64,000 nt of DNA from Adiantum capillus-veneris (taxonomy: Eukaryota > Streptophyta > Polypodiopsida > Polypodiales > Pteridaceae): NCBI GenBank assembly GCA_014529385.2, contig CM043958.1, forward strand, positions 118,105,018 to 118,169,017, given 5' to 3'. Of this stretch, positions 44,256 to 55,218 are shown one piece after another. The notes beneath the pieces were generated by a model, which was given only the letters and a program-made list of their open reading frames with translations, was not told where the DNA came from and searched no databases. A program made the position numbers and the translations under genes. Within the stretch, counting starts at the first letter, position 1. The number at the start of each line of letters is the position of its first letter.

Positions 44256-44415
44256 ATGGCACCTAAAAGGACCGATCCCAATCGTACATCTGATGATGAG
44301 GGAAGAACTCTAAAAAGAACTAGAGCATCACACGACGATGAAGCTGGGCCTAGTAGTAGGCCTACGGAGGAGAGTCTCAGGCGCCAGCACAACAGCAGAT
44401 GGCCGATCAGTTTCA
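44256..44415 (+). pseudogene. Gag-like N-terminus of a retroelement
   Basis: The frame opens with MAPKRTDPNRTSDDEGRTL, a basic then acidic start of the kind often seen in plant Tat/Athila gag proteins (MAPKR...). After residue 50 (RWPISFR) a good splice donor (TTTCAG|GTGGG) occurs and the rest of the frame is not protein-like. The remainder of gag is missing; homology to the solo LTR starts at 44505. It may be a gag cut by another insertion or a first exon. Confidence 0.35.
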
Positions 44416-44504
44416 GGTGGGTTTTTCATTATTCAATTAAGTTTTTAAATAGTTTAAGTTCTTTTATAAGTTAACATTGTATACGTAAGGTGTGAGTAAG
44501 ATTG

Positions 44505-44840
44505 GCTTTTGATGCAAATCCAACCAAGAGCCAAGTTCCAATGCATGCTCATCTACTCTACCATGCTAATTACTAAGCTATGTAAGCTATTATGAGTGAT
44601 TAGGGTGGAGATGTACTTATTTCTTGTAAGACTACTCCTTTTCCTCTCAATCTACTCTCATACCTTGCTAGCTCTACCATGTTCGAAGGTGTGTGAGGTC
44701 TTGGGTCTGAGACCCTGAGGGAATTGATGTTGTGTTTTATAAGTGTGTGCATGGTGCTTGAAGCTTCCATCTTCATTGCACCAGGAAGATTGAAGGAAAC
44801 ACAAAGTATTGTTTTTTAAAATGTCTCCCTTGAAGGGGAA
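44505..44840 (-). repeat. Reverse-oriented relative of the solo LTR
   Basis: The reverse complement matches 18201-18535 inside the solo LTR over about 335 bp at roughly three quarters identity: shared blocks include CTCAATCTACTCTCATACC, TCGAAGGTGTGTGAGGTCTT, CTTCATTGCA and AATGTCTCCCTT. Homology outside this part was not seen, so it is either a diverged LTR fragment or a smaller element common to both. Confidence 0.65.
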
Positions 44841-44999
44841 ACTTTTTTTCAAAGAAATATGTACAAAGGAGTTGTGAGAAAAATGAAGATGTGTCTCCCT
44901 TGCACGGAATATGACTAGTCGTAGGCTAGTCCAAGTTTTCAGTTTTTGCACAAGGGAGACACAACTTGATCTTACAAGTCCAAAAACTTATGGAGTGAT

Positions 45000-45490
45000 G
45001 TAGATATTGAATAGAAGCTACTTTCAATAATGTAGCATCCAAAGATTTGAAGAAGATATTGAATAGTACTCCCAATGTAAAGAATCATCTTCAATTCAAG
45101 CTTCTGTAGCATATAGAAAACAAATATGTTGTTGAAAATTGTATACTATCCAAAAAAGTAGGAGAAATGGTATGGAGAGATAGAAGGAGTATCCCCCCAA
45201 AAAACAAGTAGGAGTTGTTGTTTGTGTGCGATGTTTTCTATACATAGTAGTACACAATTATCTAGGCAAAACTAGATTTGGCATACGATGCATTAATTTG
45301 ATCATTGTCTACAAAAATATTGAGGTTCATAATTGACATACAATATATAACTCAAAATTCCTATAAATCTCATTTTTGCTCAATCTTTTCTATTTTGCCA
45401 AATTTTTTGAATGAGACTCACAACCCAAAATGATTTTTAGAAAGCATACACGTACGTTTTTCCTTTGTTTTTTCTAAACTTAATTTTTCA
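45000..45490. other. Anonymous A/T-rich DNA
   Basis: No supported feature. Confidence 0.4.
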
Positions 45491-45504
45491 ATGAATTTTT
45501 CTTC

Positions 45505-45935
45505 AAAGATGTGTCCTCCCTACATGACTTCCTAAGGGTAGAATGAGCCTCGGAACACACAAAAAAAAAAATCGCACTAGGAGGACACATATCAAAGTAC
45601 AAAATTTCAAGTGAGTTTTTTGACCATGTTGTTCTTGCGGGAATTCTTTGTTTTCGATTGCTCCTCGAGACCTTCTAAATTTTTTGAGTTTTTGACCTGT
45701 GTCATCCTTGCAAAATTTCTTTGTTGTCGTACACTCCTCTACGCCTTCTAAAATTGCGTAAGGAGGACACATGTCAGGGTATATAATTTTGATCAAGTTT
45801 TTTGACATGTGTCCTCCATGCGCAAATTCTTTGTTGCCCAATTCTTATTTGGGCCTTCTAAAATTGCATTAGAAGGATACATGTTGGAGTATACAATTTC
45901 AATCGAGTTTTTTGAACATATCCTCCTTGGATTAC
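45505..45935. repeat. Repeated hairpin modules
   Basis: Three modules, near 45580-45640, 45761-45818 and 45870-45932. Each has [G/A]GAGGACACATGT at left, a T/A-rich loop ending AGTTTTTTGA, and CATGTGTCCTCC at right. The middle one is perfect: GGAGGACACATGTCA at 45762-45776 pairs with TGACATGTGTCCTCC at 45803-45817 (15-bp arms, 26-base loop). A lone right arm (GTGTCCTCC) lies at 45511. Between modules the DNA also repeats (TTCTTTGTTG, CCTTCTAAAATTGC). Confidence 0.75.
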
Positions 45936-46019
45936 ATTTTTGCGTAGGAACGGCACATGTGTGATGTACAAACATGTTAACATACAATTAATATACAGTT
46001 GTTTATGGTTTAAATATGG

Positions 46020-47071
46020 TTACTATCTTCCTCTTTTTACAAGGAAGGTGCCTAGCAGGAAAAGTTTGGAAGGTGTGGACATTGAAGAGGTTGAAGACAC
46101 AAGTGATGTTAGGTTGATGGACCTACTCTACCAAGTCAAGTAGATACTCTACAAAGTTTGCCTATGTCAGGGAAATATTCAATGTTCCCTTTGAATTGAA
46201 GGGCTTTCTTTACGGCTTCAACAATGAAATTCTTGACTATCAGAAATTTTTATTGACCTTACAAAGAAGCACAAATTTGGTAACTTTGTACACTTTAATG
46301 AAATTTTTAAAGCAGGTAATTTAACAAAGAGCACATGTTCCAAAAAATTAACATTACTCCATAGATTGGGAGAAGGTTCATAACCCTTGTTAGTGGCATG
46401 GAAAGTATGTTTGTAATATTGTGATTGAAGACGTTCCGTTTTTTCTCCTTTTAAGTCTTATTCCAATAGAGGAAGGATATTCCAAGCCCCTACAAATCAC
46501 AACAACTATGAATGACAAAGATGTTGAAGAAACAATTGAAGATTTTAGAGAAAAAATGAAAAATCTCCAAAACAAAGAGATTTTGGATGTGGCATATTTT
46601 CATGCAAGAAACATCACCAGGGTAGAGGAGTCCATTCATATTCCAGAGGAAGAGCTTGATCCCTTGCTATGCATAGCAACCATGTCCACCTACATTATAA
46701 ACACTAATGAGTATTTGTTGCTACATTATATACAAAGTCTCTTTGATATAAGAGAGGACTCCTGTCTTGCTATTTTGGCAGAGTGGTTAAAGCATGATAA
46801 AGTCTTTGTGGACTATAAAACACTCTATTTTCAATGCTTGATACAAAATCTTAAAAGCTAATTGATCAGTCTCATGCTAAATTTTGTTCAAAGCTATGAT
46901 GAGCAAGGGATTCCCATAGAGGAGGAGTTTGAGAAAATTCAAAAAAGATTGAAGATTGAGAACATAAGCAAAGAAGTTTTGAGAGAGAGAAAAGAGAATA
47001 AACCAAGACTTTCCATTGACCTCTGGAAAGAGAACCTTTTTGAAGATGATGAAAAACCTAAGCAAAAATAG
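46020..47071 (+). pseudogene. Unidentified coding remnant with an in-frame stop
   Basis: A frame at 46421-46861 (NDKDVEETIEDFREKMKNLQ, DPLLCIATMSTYIINTNEYL, EDSCLAILAEWLKHDKVF) ends in TAA at 46859-46861 and reads straight on in the same frame to 47071 (EEEFEKIQKRLKIENISKEV, KPRLSIDLWKENLFED). Joined, this is about 217 codons, Lys/Glu-rich at the end. An earlier piece at 46020-46143 (KVPSRKSLEGVDIEEVED) probably belongs to the same gene with frameshifts between. No domain is recognised; it may be a retroelement accessory ORF. Confidence 0.4.
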
Positions 47072-47079
47072 TATTTTTG

Positions 47080-47760
47080 CAAGCACATAGTTTAGGCCAA
47101 TGAAACTTTTTTTCCTTTAGCTATTTTGAAGTTTTTTCTACACAAGTGGATATTGTGGACCCTGATAAGTTTCTAGGGAGAGGGAAGGGATCCGGGCCTT
47201 TGGATTTAAAGAGGGATTAGAGTTTGGGCCATTACATTGGGAATCTCAATAAGGAGACAATACCTATCTACCATAGGAAGCTTTCTTAATCACCCACTCT
47301 TCCCATACATACAGTACTGGCTCAATCAAGTGTGGTAGTTCATAGCCAATACGACCTAGAGTGGACAAAATCATACTTCTTGAAAAGTAAGACGCCATAA
47401 GATTTTTTGGACTTGCTCCATGATTTATGGGCTCAAGAAGTGCATACTTTGGCACTATGGCTAGTTATATCCTTGCCTCTTTTGGGCAACATAGCTAAGC
47501 ATTTGTAGTGTGACAAGAAGCAAAAGTACTTGAAGTTGGGGAGGGAAAATAAAAAGCTTGATGTTGTCTCAAGCATCCACAAATGATCCTTGTATTATTC
47601 CCCATTTGCTGCCTTGCCTTTCTCTAGTGAAAAACCATTGTAAAAATCTTTCACTTGTAGATGACCTACTAGCTATAGAAATATCAAAATTTTCTAATAA
47701 TTTTCAAACTTATTGTGCTCTAGATCTATGCCACACTTTTATGTAAAACCACTAGAATAC
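47080..47760. other. Anonymous DNA
   Basis: No supported gene; a 63-codon minus-strand frame at 47264-47455 is the only long one. Confidence 0.35.
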
Positions 47761-47769
47761 TTCAAGAAA

Positions 47770-49345
47770 GTTATTAGCTTTTTGAGCTTCTCCACCATGT
47801 CTAGTGTGTTTAAAAAACTTGGTTCTTGCCTAATAATGAGATCTCTCCACATCTTGAGTAGACCAGATTGACAATATTCCATATTTCTTTACAAACCAAG
47901 CAGTGTGATTTTAGATAATATGATGCACAAAAAAGATAATTTCTTTAGCAACTTATGCAAGTATTGAAGCAAATTAGTAGAATCAAAATTTAAAATTATT
48001 ACCATGTAGTATATGAAGTTCTTTGAGCTCCAAGAATTTGTCATACATTTCTTTCATATGTTCAACTCTTCTTAAAGTTGGAGAGGTCATTCTTTCCCTA
48101 ATGATTTTTATCACAATAAGAGAAGACTGCATCTAAGGCTTCCCACAGTTCTATGTTCTTGTTTCTTTCTTTGCCATCAACTCCATGGTCCTTCACAACA
48201 TTATATATAGCCCTCCATTGGTTGTACTAGACTGTAGATGAACCCCTACCCAGTTTTCCATGGAATCCTAAGAATGTATTGGCCTTCACCCCACCAATAG
48301 AAGCTTTCTTAGAAACATTATTTCCAGCAGATGACCTCTTGAATTTTAACTCAACCACTACATTCTCCCCATGAAGTCCAATATTAGAAAAAACCCTTTT
48401 ATACTTTTTATGGAAGTTTCTATGGCTGATAAAGGTTGTAGTTTCCATGAAAACCCTATTGAAAGGTGCACAATCTTCTCGATGATTCTACACAATGCAT
48501 GTAGTGTGCACATGTGGAAATTTGAATGGGGAATATCTACAACAACCTGAAAGTTTTTTACAATATCTATTTGGGGCCTTGCTCCAATTAGTAGGATTCA
48601 ACTCCTTTGCTGCACCCATGCAGTGGATATAGGGACTTTTAGCTTCGGCACACTTTGACACATTATACATACACCTTAGTGTCTTTAGGTCTCCCCCCAT
48701 GTAAAATTCCACCTTACATACCAAAATCCTCAACATCTAGCTCCTCCCTATCTTGTTGACCTTTGATTATTGCAGGGATACCAATGAGGTGGAGCACCCA
48801 ATTTAACACATTAAAATCCTCGCTATCAACCTCAAAAGCACCCAACCACCAAATGTTCTTCTTTGATTGCATAGTAAAATTTTTAGGATTTTTTTATAAA
48901 ACTTTGTGGTATCAAGAGATTTATTCATGAGGGTTATTGATACTCTCTCAATATTTCTACCCTTCACCGATCACAAAAATTGCCCGTTCAACTCAGTATG
49001 TTGAAGATCATAGAATTTTATCATTGCCATGTGCAAAGTTCTCAAGTCAAAGAACAAATTGTTGAAAGAGTTAATTTTGAGGTTTTCTTCTTACTAGAAT
49101 ATATGTCATTGATGTGGGAAGACTGTCAGGATTTTATTGGTGGTCTTAAACAACTTTCAATAACCTACCCTATTGATTCCAACTTTTTCCATAGTGCATT
49201 GAACTTCATCCTTGTCCATGGTAAAACTTTGCAAAATTTCACTAATGTATTTCTTCCTAGCAACCCTAAATTTTCTTTCATCCAATAGGTTTCCAGCAAC
49301 AACACATAGAATCACTTCACAAGATGATTGTGATGCGCCTCTCAT
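47770..49345 (-). pseudogene. Broken gene of an unrecognised conserved-looking family
   Basis: Minus-strand pieces follow each other in one order: 49345 (EVILCVVAGNLLDERKFRVA); about 48.8 kb (NIWWLGAFEVDSEDFNVL); 48736-48488 (AKSPYIHCMGAAKELNPTNW, KLSGCCRYSPFKFPHVHTT); 48448-48227 (ISHRNFHKKYKRVFSNIGL, VVELKFKRSSAGN); about 48.1 kb (IELWEALDAVFSYCDKNH, VEHMKEMYDKFLELKELH); about 47.85 kb (SIWSTQDVERSHY, then ARTKFFKHTRHGGEAQKA). Stops and frameshifts lie between. Cys/His-rich segments (CMGA, CCRY, HxH) may bind metal. I cannot name the family; a DNA-transposon or rare host protein is possible. Confidence 0.5.
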
Positions 49346-49769
49346 GTTTCCTTGTGAATAGTCTGGCTAAACTAAGGACCTAAGGTAACACAAAGAAAGA
49401 CTATAGCACCCAGAGATGCCAACTTACAAGACAAAGATATCAATTTGAAGAATAAATCATTTTTACCTCACTGATTTGATTCTTCTATTGTAGCCTCTAC
49501 CTCCTCGCTTGAAACTCTCAATATATGCCAACTTCCTTTGTATTTGTTTAAGCCCAAGCCCTGTCCTTTTTCTTCTAGCTATATTTAGCAATGATTAGAG
49601 GTTCTTTACCTTCTTCTTGCTTTCTTTGAAGCTGACGATTAAGAGAATCCTTGAACTATAGTAGCAAATGGTTTTCCAGATTAAGAATGCCCCTCTCTGC
49701 TACAAGGTTTTGTGTAAAGCCCAATGATGGGGTCTATGGGATACAATCTACCAACCATCCATAGGTCAA

Positions 49770-50698
49770 TGTTGGACGGATACGCCACGATGGACGTCAG
49801 CATAGTGAGAACTCACCTAACAAGATTTGTCAGCTAAGGACGAAGCTCGAACCACAGGCATGTGGAAGCAAGCATAGGGTGTCAACCTACACTCGACTGA
49901 CTCCTAGATAATTCCTACAGAGGTCTCTACCGAATGTATAAGCTACAGCCTTCAAGAGTGCATAAGAGGAAACTTCCTACAATGCTTTCTAGAGCCGAAT
50001 ACCCATCAAACAATCTAGAAACGCCACAGAACTTGAAGGAGACCGTACTAACACCAATAGGTCGCTCTCCCTAAGGTCCATGAACCAAAATCCCAACCCA
50101 AAACACCTGGTGAAAAATCACGTAGGATGTCTCGCCGAAATCTGTAGGTTGTCGTTTCTGAAAACTAAGGTGCCTAATGTGTAGCTCTACTCAATGCGAA
50201 CGCGTGGATATGTTGCAATGCAAAATCGGACAACGTATGCTCACCGAATCACCAGATGAAGCTTGTAGATGGAGCTCGCCAAACCGGACTGTACGCGCAA
50301 TGTAGGTATTGGCGTGTAGCTCTTGTCTGGGGCAACACGATGCACTTCTCCGCACTCGATTCTGACCACCGATGCTCGCGTAGCGACAAGATGAAACTCT
50401 CACTCTCTCTCGTACACAGTACGCTCACTCACAAACTTCAAACTTTTAAAAAAATGACAAAAGGTCTTTTCTTAAGGTCAAAAAGTGGTATAAATATCTT
50501 ACAATTTTCAAACCCTAATGTTCCAATTTAACCATCTACTCAATCTAAGTGTCAAAACTGGGATACAATTTGGAAACTTCTGTAAGCCCCAATATTTACA
50601 AAGGTGAAATGTCGGGTTTTCTCAATAAATGAATAATTACAAAAAAATAATAATCTGCTGAGCAGTCATTTTCTGTAGGGTGTGTCCAGCTTCTAACA
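49770..50698 (-). repeat. 3' LTR of the large - strand gypsy element
   Basis: On the minus strand the LTR begins TGTTAGAAGC at 50698, right after a polypurine tract. I place its other end at 49770, where the plus strand reads TGTTGGAC, because this gives matching TGTT...AACA ends; the left edge remains less sure. The 929-bp LTR has no coding frame. It contains one half of the palindrome found in the tandem array at 54.4-55.2 kb (CGTAGGATGTCTC at 50121-50133). Confidence 0.6.
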
Positions 50699-50711
50699 CT
50701 CCCCCCTCCTT
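50699..50711 (-). other. Polypurine tract of the - strand element
   Basis: The minus strand reads AAGGAGGGGGGAG directly before TGTTAGAAGC. This is the plus-strand primer site and fixes the LTR edge at 50698. Confidence 0.8.
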
Positions 50712-50922
50712 GCTCATGTTGTCCCCAAAATGGCTGTTGAGCTGCTTCTTTATCTTAGGCTTTCTCTCATCTTGAGCGGTGACTCATATCTTGCATGTTG
50801 AGCCAGTAGTGCCGGGCTGAATATGTCAGTGTTGATTGTGAAGAAGCCGGTGTAGAAAGCTTCTTCAAAGGCTTGGAGGTGATAGGATGGCAAAAACATG
50901 ATCCTTTGATACAATGCATGTA

Positions 50923-51546
50923 TCACCTCCTTGGAAGGCTGACCAGATTATCTGCACATCTGTATGTATCTTGAAAGAAGAAGATACTGTCTATCGCCTG
51001 GCCTGGTTTGAACGTCTTGAAGACTGCCAAAAGTGTTTTGTAGATCTTTCTTATCATAATGCAAGATAGGTCAGGCGAGCCGGTGAGAAATTTGATGGCG
51101 CCCGTTAGGGTTTTCACCATGTATTGAACACTTATTCTCTCGCCTGCCTTCAAGCCTGGCAGCTTTGGGTAATTTATCCACGTAGGTTGGCTTCTTTGCA
51201 ATAGCTCCTAGGTCTTCCACGTCCGCATCCTTGGTAGAGGGCAGAAACTTAAGTTATCTCTGATGACTTTTGGTGCCTCTACCAGATGGATTAGATACTG
51301 TGGATACTTTGTTAGCCATGCCTTTCTCCACCTGGGCTGAGAGTCGACTATCAAATTTACCCCTTCAGGCTTGGAGATGTCTGTTGTGTACAGTGGCACT
51401 GTTGGCTCTTCTCTGACTCGCTTGTTGATTGTAGCAGCTTTGTACTTTAGCAGAGGATATGGGAGGGAGGGCTGTAGCCATTCACGCCGAAGGTTTCTGG
51501 AGTCTATCTCCTGAATAGTCATTGATTTAAGACCCTCTACTCCCAT
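50923..51546 (-). pseudogene. 3' ORF, C-terminal domain
   Basis: End of the long downstream ORF of the large element. Two parts share one frame, divided by a TAG at 51208-51210: EIDSRNLRREWLQPSLPYPL, DSQPRWRKAWLTKYPQYL, then WINYPKLPGLKAGERISVQY and GSPDLSCIMIRKIYKTLLAV. It looks like a compact helical domain; no family is recognised. It ends about 220 bases before the polypurine tract. Confidence 0.5.
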
Positions 51547-52544
51547 TCTAAGGCTTCTTTGGCCGTGTCTCTGATTTCTGCTTCTATGGTCTTTCGCAGC
51601 TTCTCTTCTTCTTCTTGTGTCAGATCTTGTGGCTCTTGAGAGGGTCCTACAAGGATTTCCTCTTGCATGGGTGTGTCCACAGGATCTGCCACATTCTCTA
51701 AATCTATTCCTTCCATGGCTGCTGGCCCGATGCTAAACTGTTCTTCTGTCTGCTGGCCTCTCAGCTCTTCTATTTGCTTTTGGAATGTCTTCTTTTCTGC
51801 TTCAGATTGTTCTCCCATATTCACAAGTAGGTCATTCAATTTGTCATTTATCTTCTCCGCCTCCTTGAGCTTTCTCTTGATGGTTTCTAGCTCATTCTGC
51901 ATTTCCTTGTTCTCTTCTTCCATGCGAGTTTGCATGACTACTGACCCCTCGGCCATCATTAGCCTCTACTTTTTCTCTAAGGTTAACTCCTTTTGGAGCT
52001 CTTTCATTTGTTCTTCATAAAGCTGACTCTCTGAAGTGGTGTGAGTCAAGCTAGTAGCTCTGACTCTGGCAGGAGATGCCTATAGCCGTTGGATGGTTTG
52101 ATCTTTAACTTTAATCTCTTTAACTTGAATCTAGTCCTTGAGCTCAATGATCTCATCCTGGCTAGCCTCTTGCTCTATTTCTGCCTTCTCTTTGGCATTC
52201 CGCATGGCTTCCACTTCCTTTGACTCTTCAGCAAGTTGTAGGGTTAGGTTGTCCCTTTCCCTCTCTGCATCTGTCAATGACTTGCTGAGTTTTCTGTACT
52301 TGTCTTCAGCTCCTGGCAGTCTTTGAGCTGCTGCCTGATTTTCTCTTTCCATCTCTTGGCATCTTTGCAATGCCTTTGCCAGACTGGCTTGCAGCTCTGC
52401 TTCTTTCTGTATATGCCCTTGGCTTTGTTTTTGGAGAGAGTCAACTTCAGCCTTGATTTGAATTTCATTGGCTTTGAGATTATCAACTTCACTTTCCGTG
52501 GCCATTGATTGCGCCATGAGCCCTGTTAGCTTGGTCATGACCAC
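51537..52544 (-). pseudogene. 3' ORF, coiled-coil domain
   Basis: Two frames (52544-52131 and 51959-51537) consist almost wholly of heptad-type sequence: ANEIQIKAEVDSLQKQSQGH, LTDAERERDNLTLQLAEESK, then MQNELETIKRKLKEAEKIND and QSEAEKKTFQKQIEELRGQQ. With the piece between, the coiled coil spans over 300 residues. Plus-strand Ser/Phe-rich frames here are shadows. Such a rod suggests self-assembly; the role in the element is unknown. Confidence 0.6.
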
Positions 52545-52696
52545 ATCCTAATCATCGGTGGGTGGCTGCAGGTCCATTGTATCTGTGGCCATCTCTTTTA
52601 GCTCCACTAACCGCAGGCTCTGCATCTGTTCTTTGGACCCTGTGCTTGCCAAGTCAAATGCGACTATGGCTACCTCTTCTTTTGAATATCCAGCAG

Positions 52697-53527
52697 CTAG
52701 TAGATGAAGAAATGTATTAAACCTTGCTTCATTTGGCTTTGGCTGCTCACTTTTGGGCTTAGATTCTTCTTTTTGCTCTTGCTCTTGGATCTGTTCTTGC
52801 CTTGAATTTTCTTGATATTCAGATTTGTCCAGCTCCTCCTTTTGTTGAGTTTGTGGAGGGCTACATGGAGATGGTGATAGCGATGGGCTGGACTCCCGGC
52901 TGGACGGTGGAGTTTTCGGCTTTTTCTTGAAGTCCCTATCTGTCTTTGTCTTTCTCTCTCTCTCTCTTGGCCTTCCTGCTCTTCTAGCAGTTGCCGTCGA
53001 ATTTCATCCACTTCTGCTTCTGTAAATGGTACATTTGGGATATTTTCTGTCGTAGCATCCAGGATCTCAAAATTTTGATATAATCTTCAAAACTGTCTCT
53101 GTGCACCCTTCGGGATGATCTCGACATGGTTTCTAGTGATGGCTTCCATAGCTCGCTCAAATCCCCCTTGAGGGCTCTTTCGGCTCTGAAGATTTTCCAT
53201 TAGCCATTCTAGCCATGCCTCTTTCTGTGATTTTGTCTCTTTGACCGGAACTTGGACACTCTCTTTCGTTCCTTTCTTCAACTCTGGTTGCTCCTCTTGC
53301 ACGGTCTCTAACCGGTGTTTCAACCTTGTGGCAACTCTTAGTGCTTTGGGCTGTTCCTCTTCCTTATCTTCCTTGAGCCTTAGCCATTCATTCTGTGATG
53401 GAGGGTCAGGCCATCTTCCCTTGGCGTGCAATGCTCCATAAACCACTTTAGTGATTAGCTCACCCGGCACAATGTAGGTGGGGTTCTTGTTGCCCATCTT
53501 CAAGATTATCATGGATATAGGCTGCAT
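52697..53527 (-). pseudogene. 3' ORF, charged middle part
   Basis: 53527-53087 reads GELITKVVYGALHAKGRWPD, then Glu/Lys-rich text (EEEQPKALRVATRLKHRLE). 53011-52697 is a Gln/Arg/Lys-rich low-complexity frame. A frameshift near 53.5 kb links this to the upstream domain, and others join it to the coiled coil. Confidence 0.5.
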
Positions 53528-54245
53528 AGTTGATTACCTTCGGCTTGCTCTTCTGCATTGCCCAGGTGAAGGTTGTGGCAATTGCTCTAGGCGGCATTCT
53601 GTACTTCTGTGGCCGCTTTGTACACATGTGGAAGTACTGGTTGTAAAGCTGGCTCATGATTGCCACTTTAGGGTTTGCAATGTCTTCAAAGGTGTAGTTG
53701 CTTTTATTTTCAGAGTACACCTTTACTTCATCTCTTTTTTTGGCTACACTATCCCCTTTGTTGGAGAGGCCTAGTGCGGCTGCCACTACTTTCTCTGTGA
53801 TTAAAATCACCGTGTCTGGCTTTCCCTGCAGATCCGTAACTCTAGCCACTCCATCTTCTTTGATTGTAGTCACAAATTCCCATACTCTTTTATGTCAATT
53901 CCAGCTAGCACAACTTCAAAATAATTATGGAGATCTATCTTCTCCAGGTACTCTGCCATTTTGATTCTGACAAACCCATTGAGCTCCCGCGGTAGCATGG
54001 GTAGCTCTATTACATTTTCTTTAGTGTCTTTGAACACGCCTTGGTAGATTTTCAGATCATTAGACTCTAGCAAGTCCTCCTGAATCCACGTGCTGGTTGG
54101 CTTTAGAGTTCCTTCTGGATGACAAACAGCTCTACTTCTTCCAAGTAATCTTTTATGGTCATCCTCTTCTTCTTTGCCGGTGATTTTGCGGCTGCTATAG
54201 ATCCTGTTGCACTCAGTAGTCCGAAGTTAGCGTTTTTTCCATATC
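53460..54245 (-). pseudogene. 3' ORF, N-terminal domain
   Basis: Starts near 54240 (a basic AKKKRMTIKDYLEEVELF stretch), with one frameshift to LLESNDLKIYQGVFKD, then ELNGFVRIKMAEYLEKIDLH and EVVLAGIDIKEYGNL. The frame at 53873-53460 continues with EDGVARVTDLQGKPDTVIL, YNQYFHMCTKRPQKYRMPPR and FTWAMQKSKPKVINYAAYI. The last part resembles the plant retroelement proteins usually annotated as putative plant transposon protein; that is from memory. It starts about 120 bases after the palindrome array. Confidence 0.5.
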
Positions 54246-54363
54246 AGCTGAGAAACTGAGTTTTAAATATCCAAATGACTTGAAAATTGAGAATAAAACT
54301 TAAAAGGAACTTAGGAAACTGTGCATGTGCTCATAGTGTCATTCTGGTAAAAATTTATCATTT

Positions 54364-54387
54364 AGACATCCTACGCATAGGATGTCT
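54364..54387. repeat. Palindrome core 1
   Basis: AGACATCCTA, centre CGCA, TAGGATGTCT: two perfect 10-bp arms around 4 bases. Confidence 0.9.
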
Positions 54388-54648
54388 TTTTCCTCAGTTT
54401 TTGGTGAAACTTGGCATGCTGGTGGTCCTTGGCCTGTGCAACATGGCTATATGATTGGAATTGGGTTTGGGCATCAAAAAGTGCATTTTTGGGCAAATTC
54501 AGGCTTTAGGCTCACAAATTGGGTAGGATATCCACAACAGGTGGCAAAGGATATTCAAATGGGTTGAAACTTGATATATGGGTTCCTTGCACCATGGTAA
54601 TGGCTCCCATGATGTCATTTCTTGCACAGAAGGTCAAACTCATGCTGG

Positions 54649-54672
54649 AGACATCCTACACATAGGATGTCT
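54649..54672. repeat. Palindrome core 2
   Basis: Same arms, centre CACA. Confidence 0.9.
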
Positions 54673-54933
54673 ATTTCTTCAAAATTGCTTGGGATTTGTT
54701 CTATGGGTAGCCCTTGGCATGTGGAACATGGCCCTGCTCTTGGATTTTGATTTGGACAAGAATTGATGTTGGTAAGAGCATGTGTAGTGTTTTTGGGCTC
54801 AAAAAGTGTATCTTGGAGGTGTTGGGGGTCAAAAATGATTAGAATGGCTTGAAACTTGATATATGTGCTCTTGAAGATGATATGAATAGATCTGGAATTG
54901 AAAAACACACTCTGCAGGCCAAAAATGTCATTT

Positions 54934-54957
54934 AGACATCCTACGTGTAGGATGTCT
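54934..54957. repeat. Palindrome core 3
   Basis: Same arms, centre CGTG. Confidence 0.9.
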
Positions 54958-55218
54958 ACTTCATCATTTTCTGCAGGTGACCACACAGATTGCTTGGCAA
55001 TGTGCTCATGACTGTATTGTGCAAGTTTCATGTGATTTAGACAAGTTTTGGTAGGTCTATGGCCCATTATTGCCTCTATGCCCTGACTTTGCGTTTTTTC
55101 ATACATATGAGGTCAATTTTTGTCCAAATGTGATGAAACTTAGTGGTTAGCATGTAAAGGCTATTTAGAAACTTTGTGCAATGAGAAATGTTCGGTTTTG
55201 TGCCCAAAAATGGCCTTG

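Noticed and set aside
51667-52508. Ser/Phe-rich plus-strand ORFs
   Set aside because: Shadows of the minus-strand coiled-coil ORF.
54615-55106. 163-codon minus-strand ORF across the palindrome array as a 95-residue repeat protein
   Set aside because: The 285-bp period is a multiple of three and two units align as protein, but the other units contain stops and no start or domain is evident. Kept only as a note in the repeat entry.
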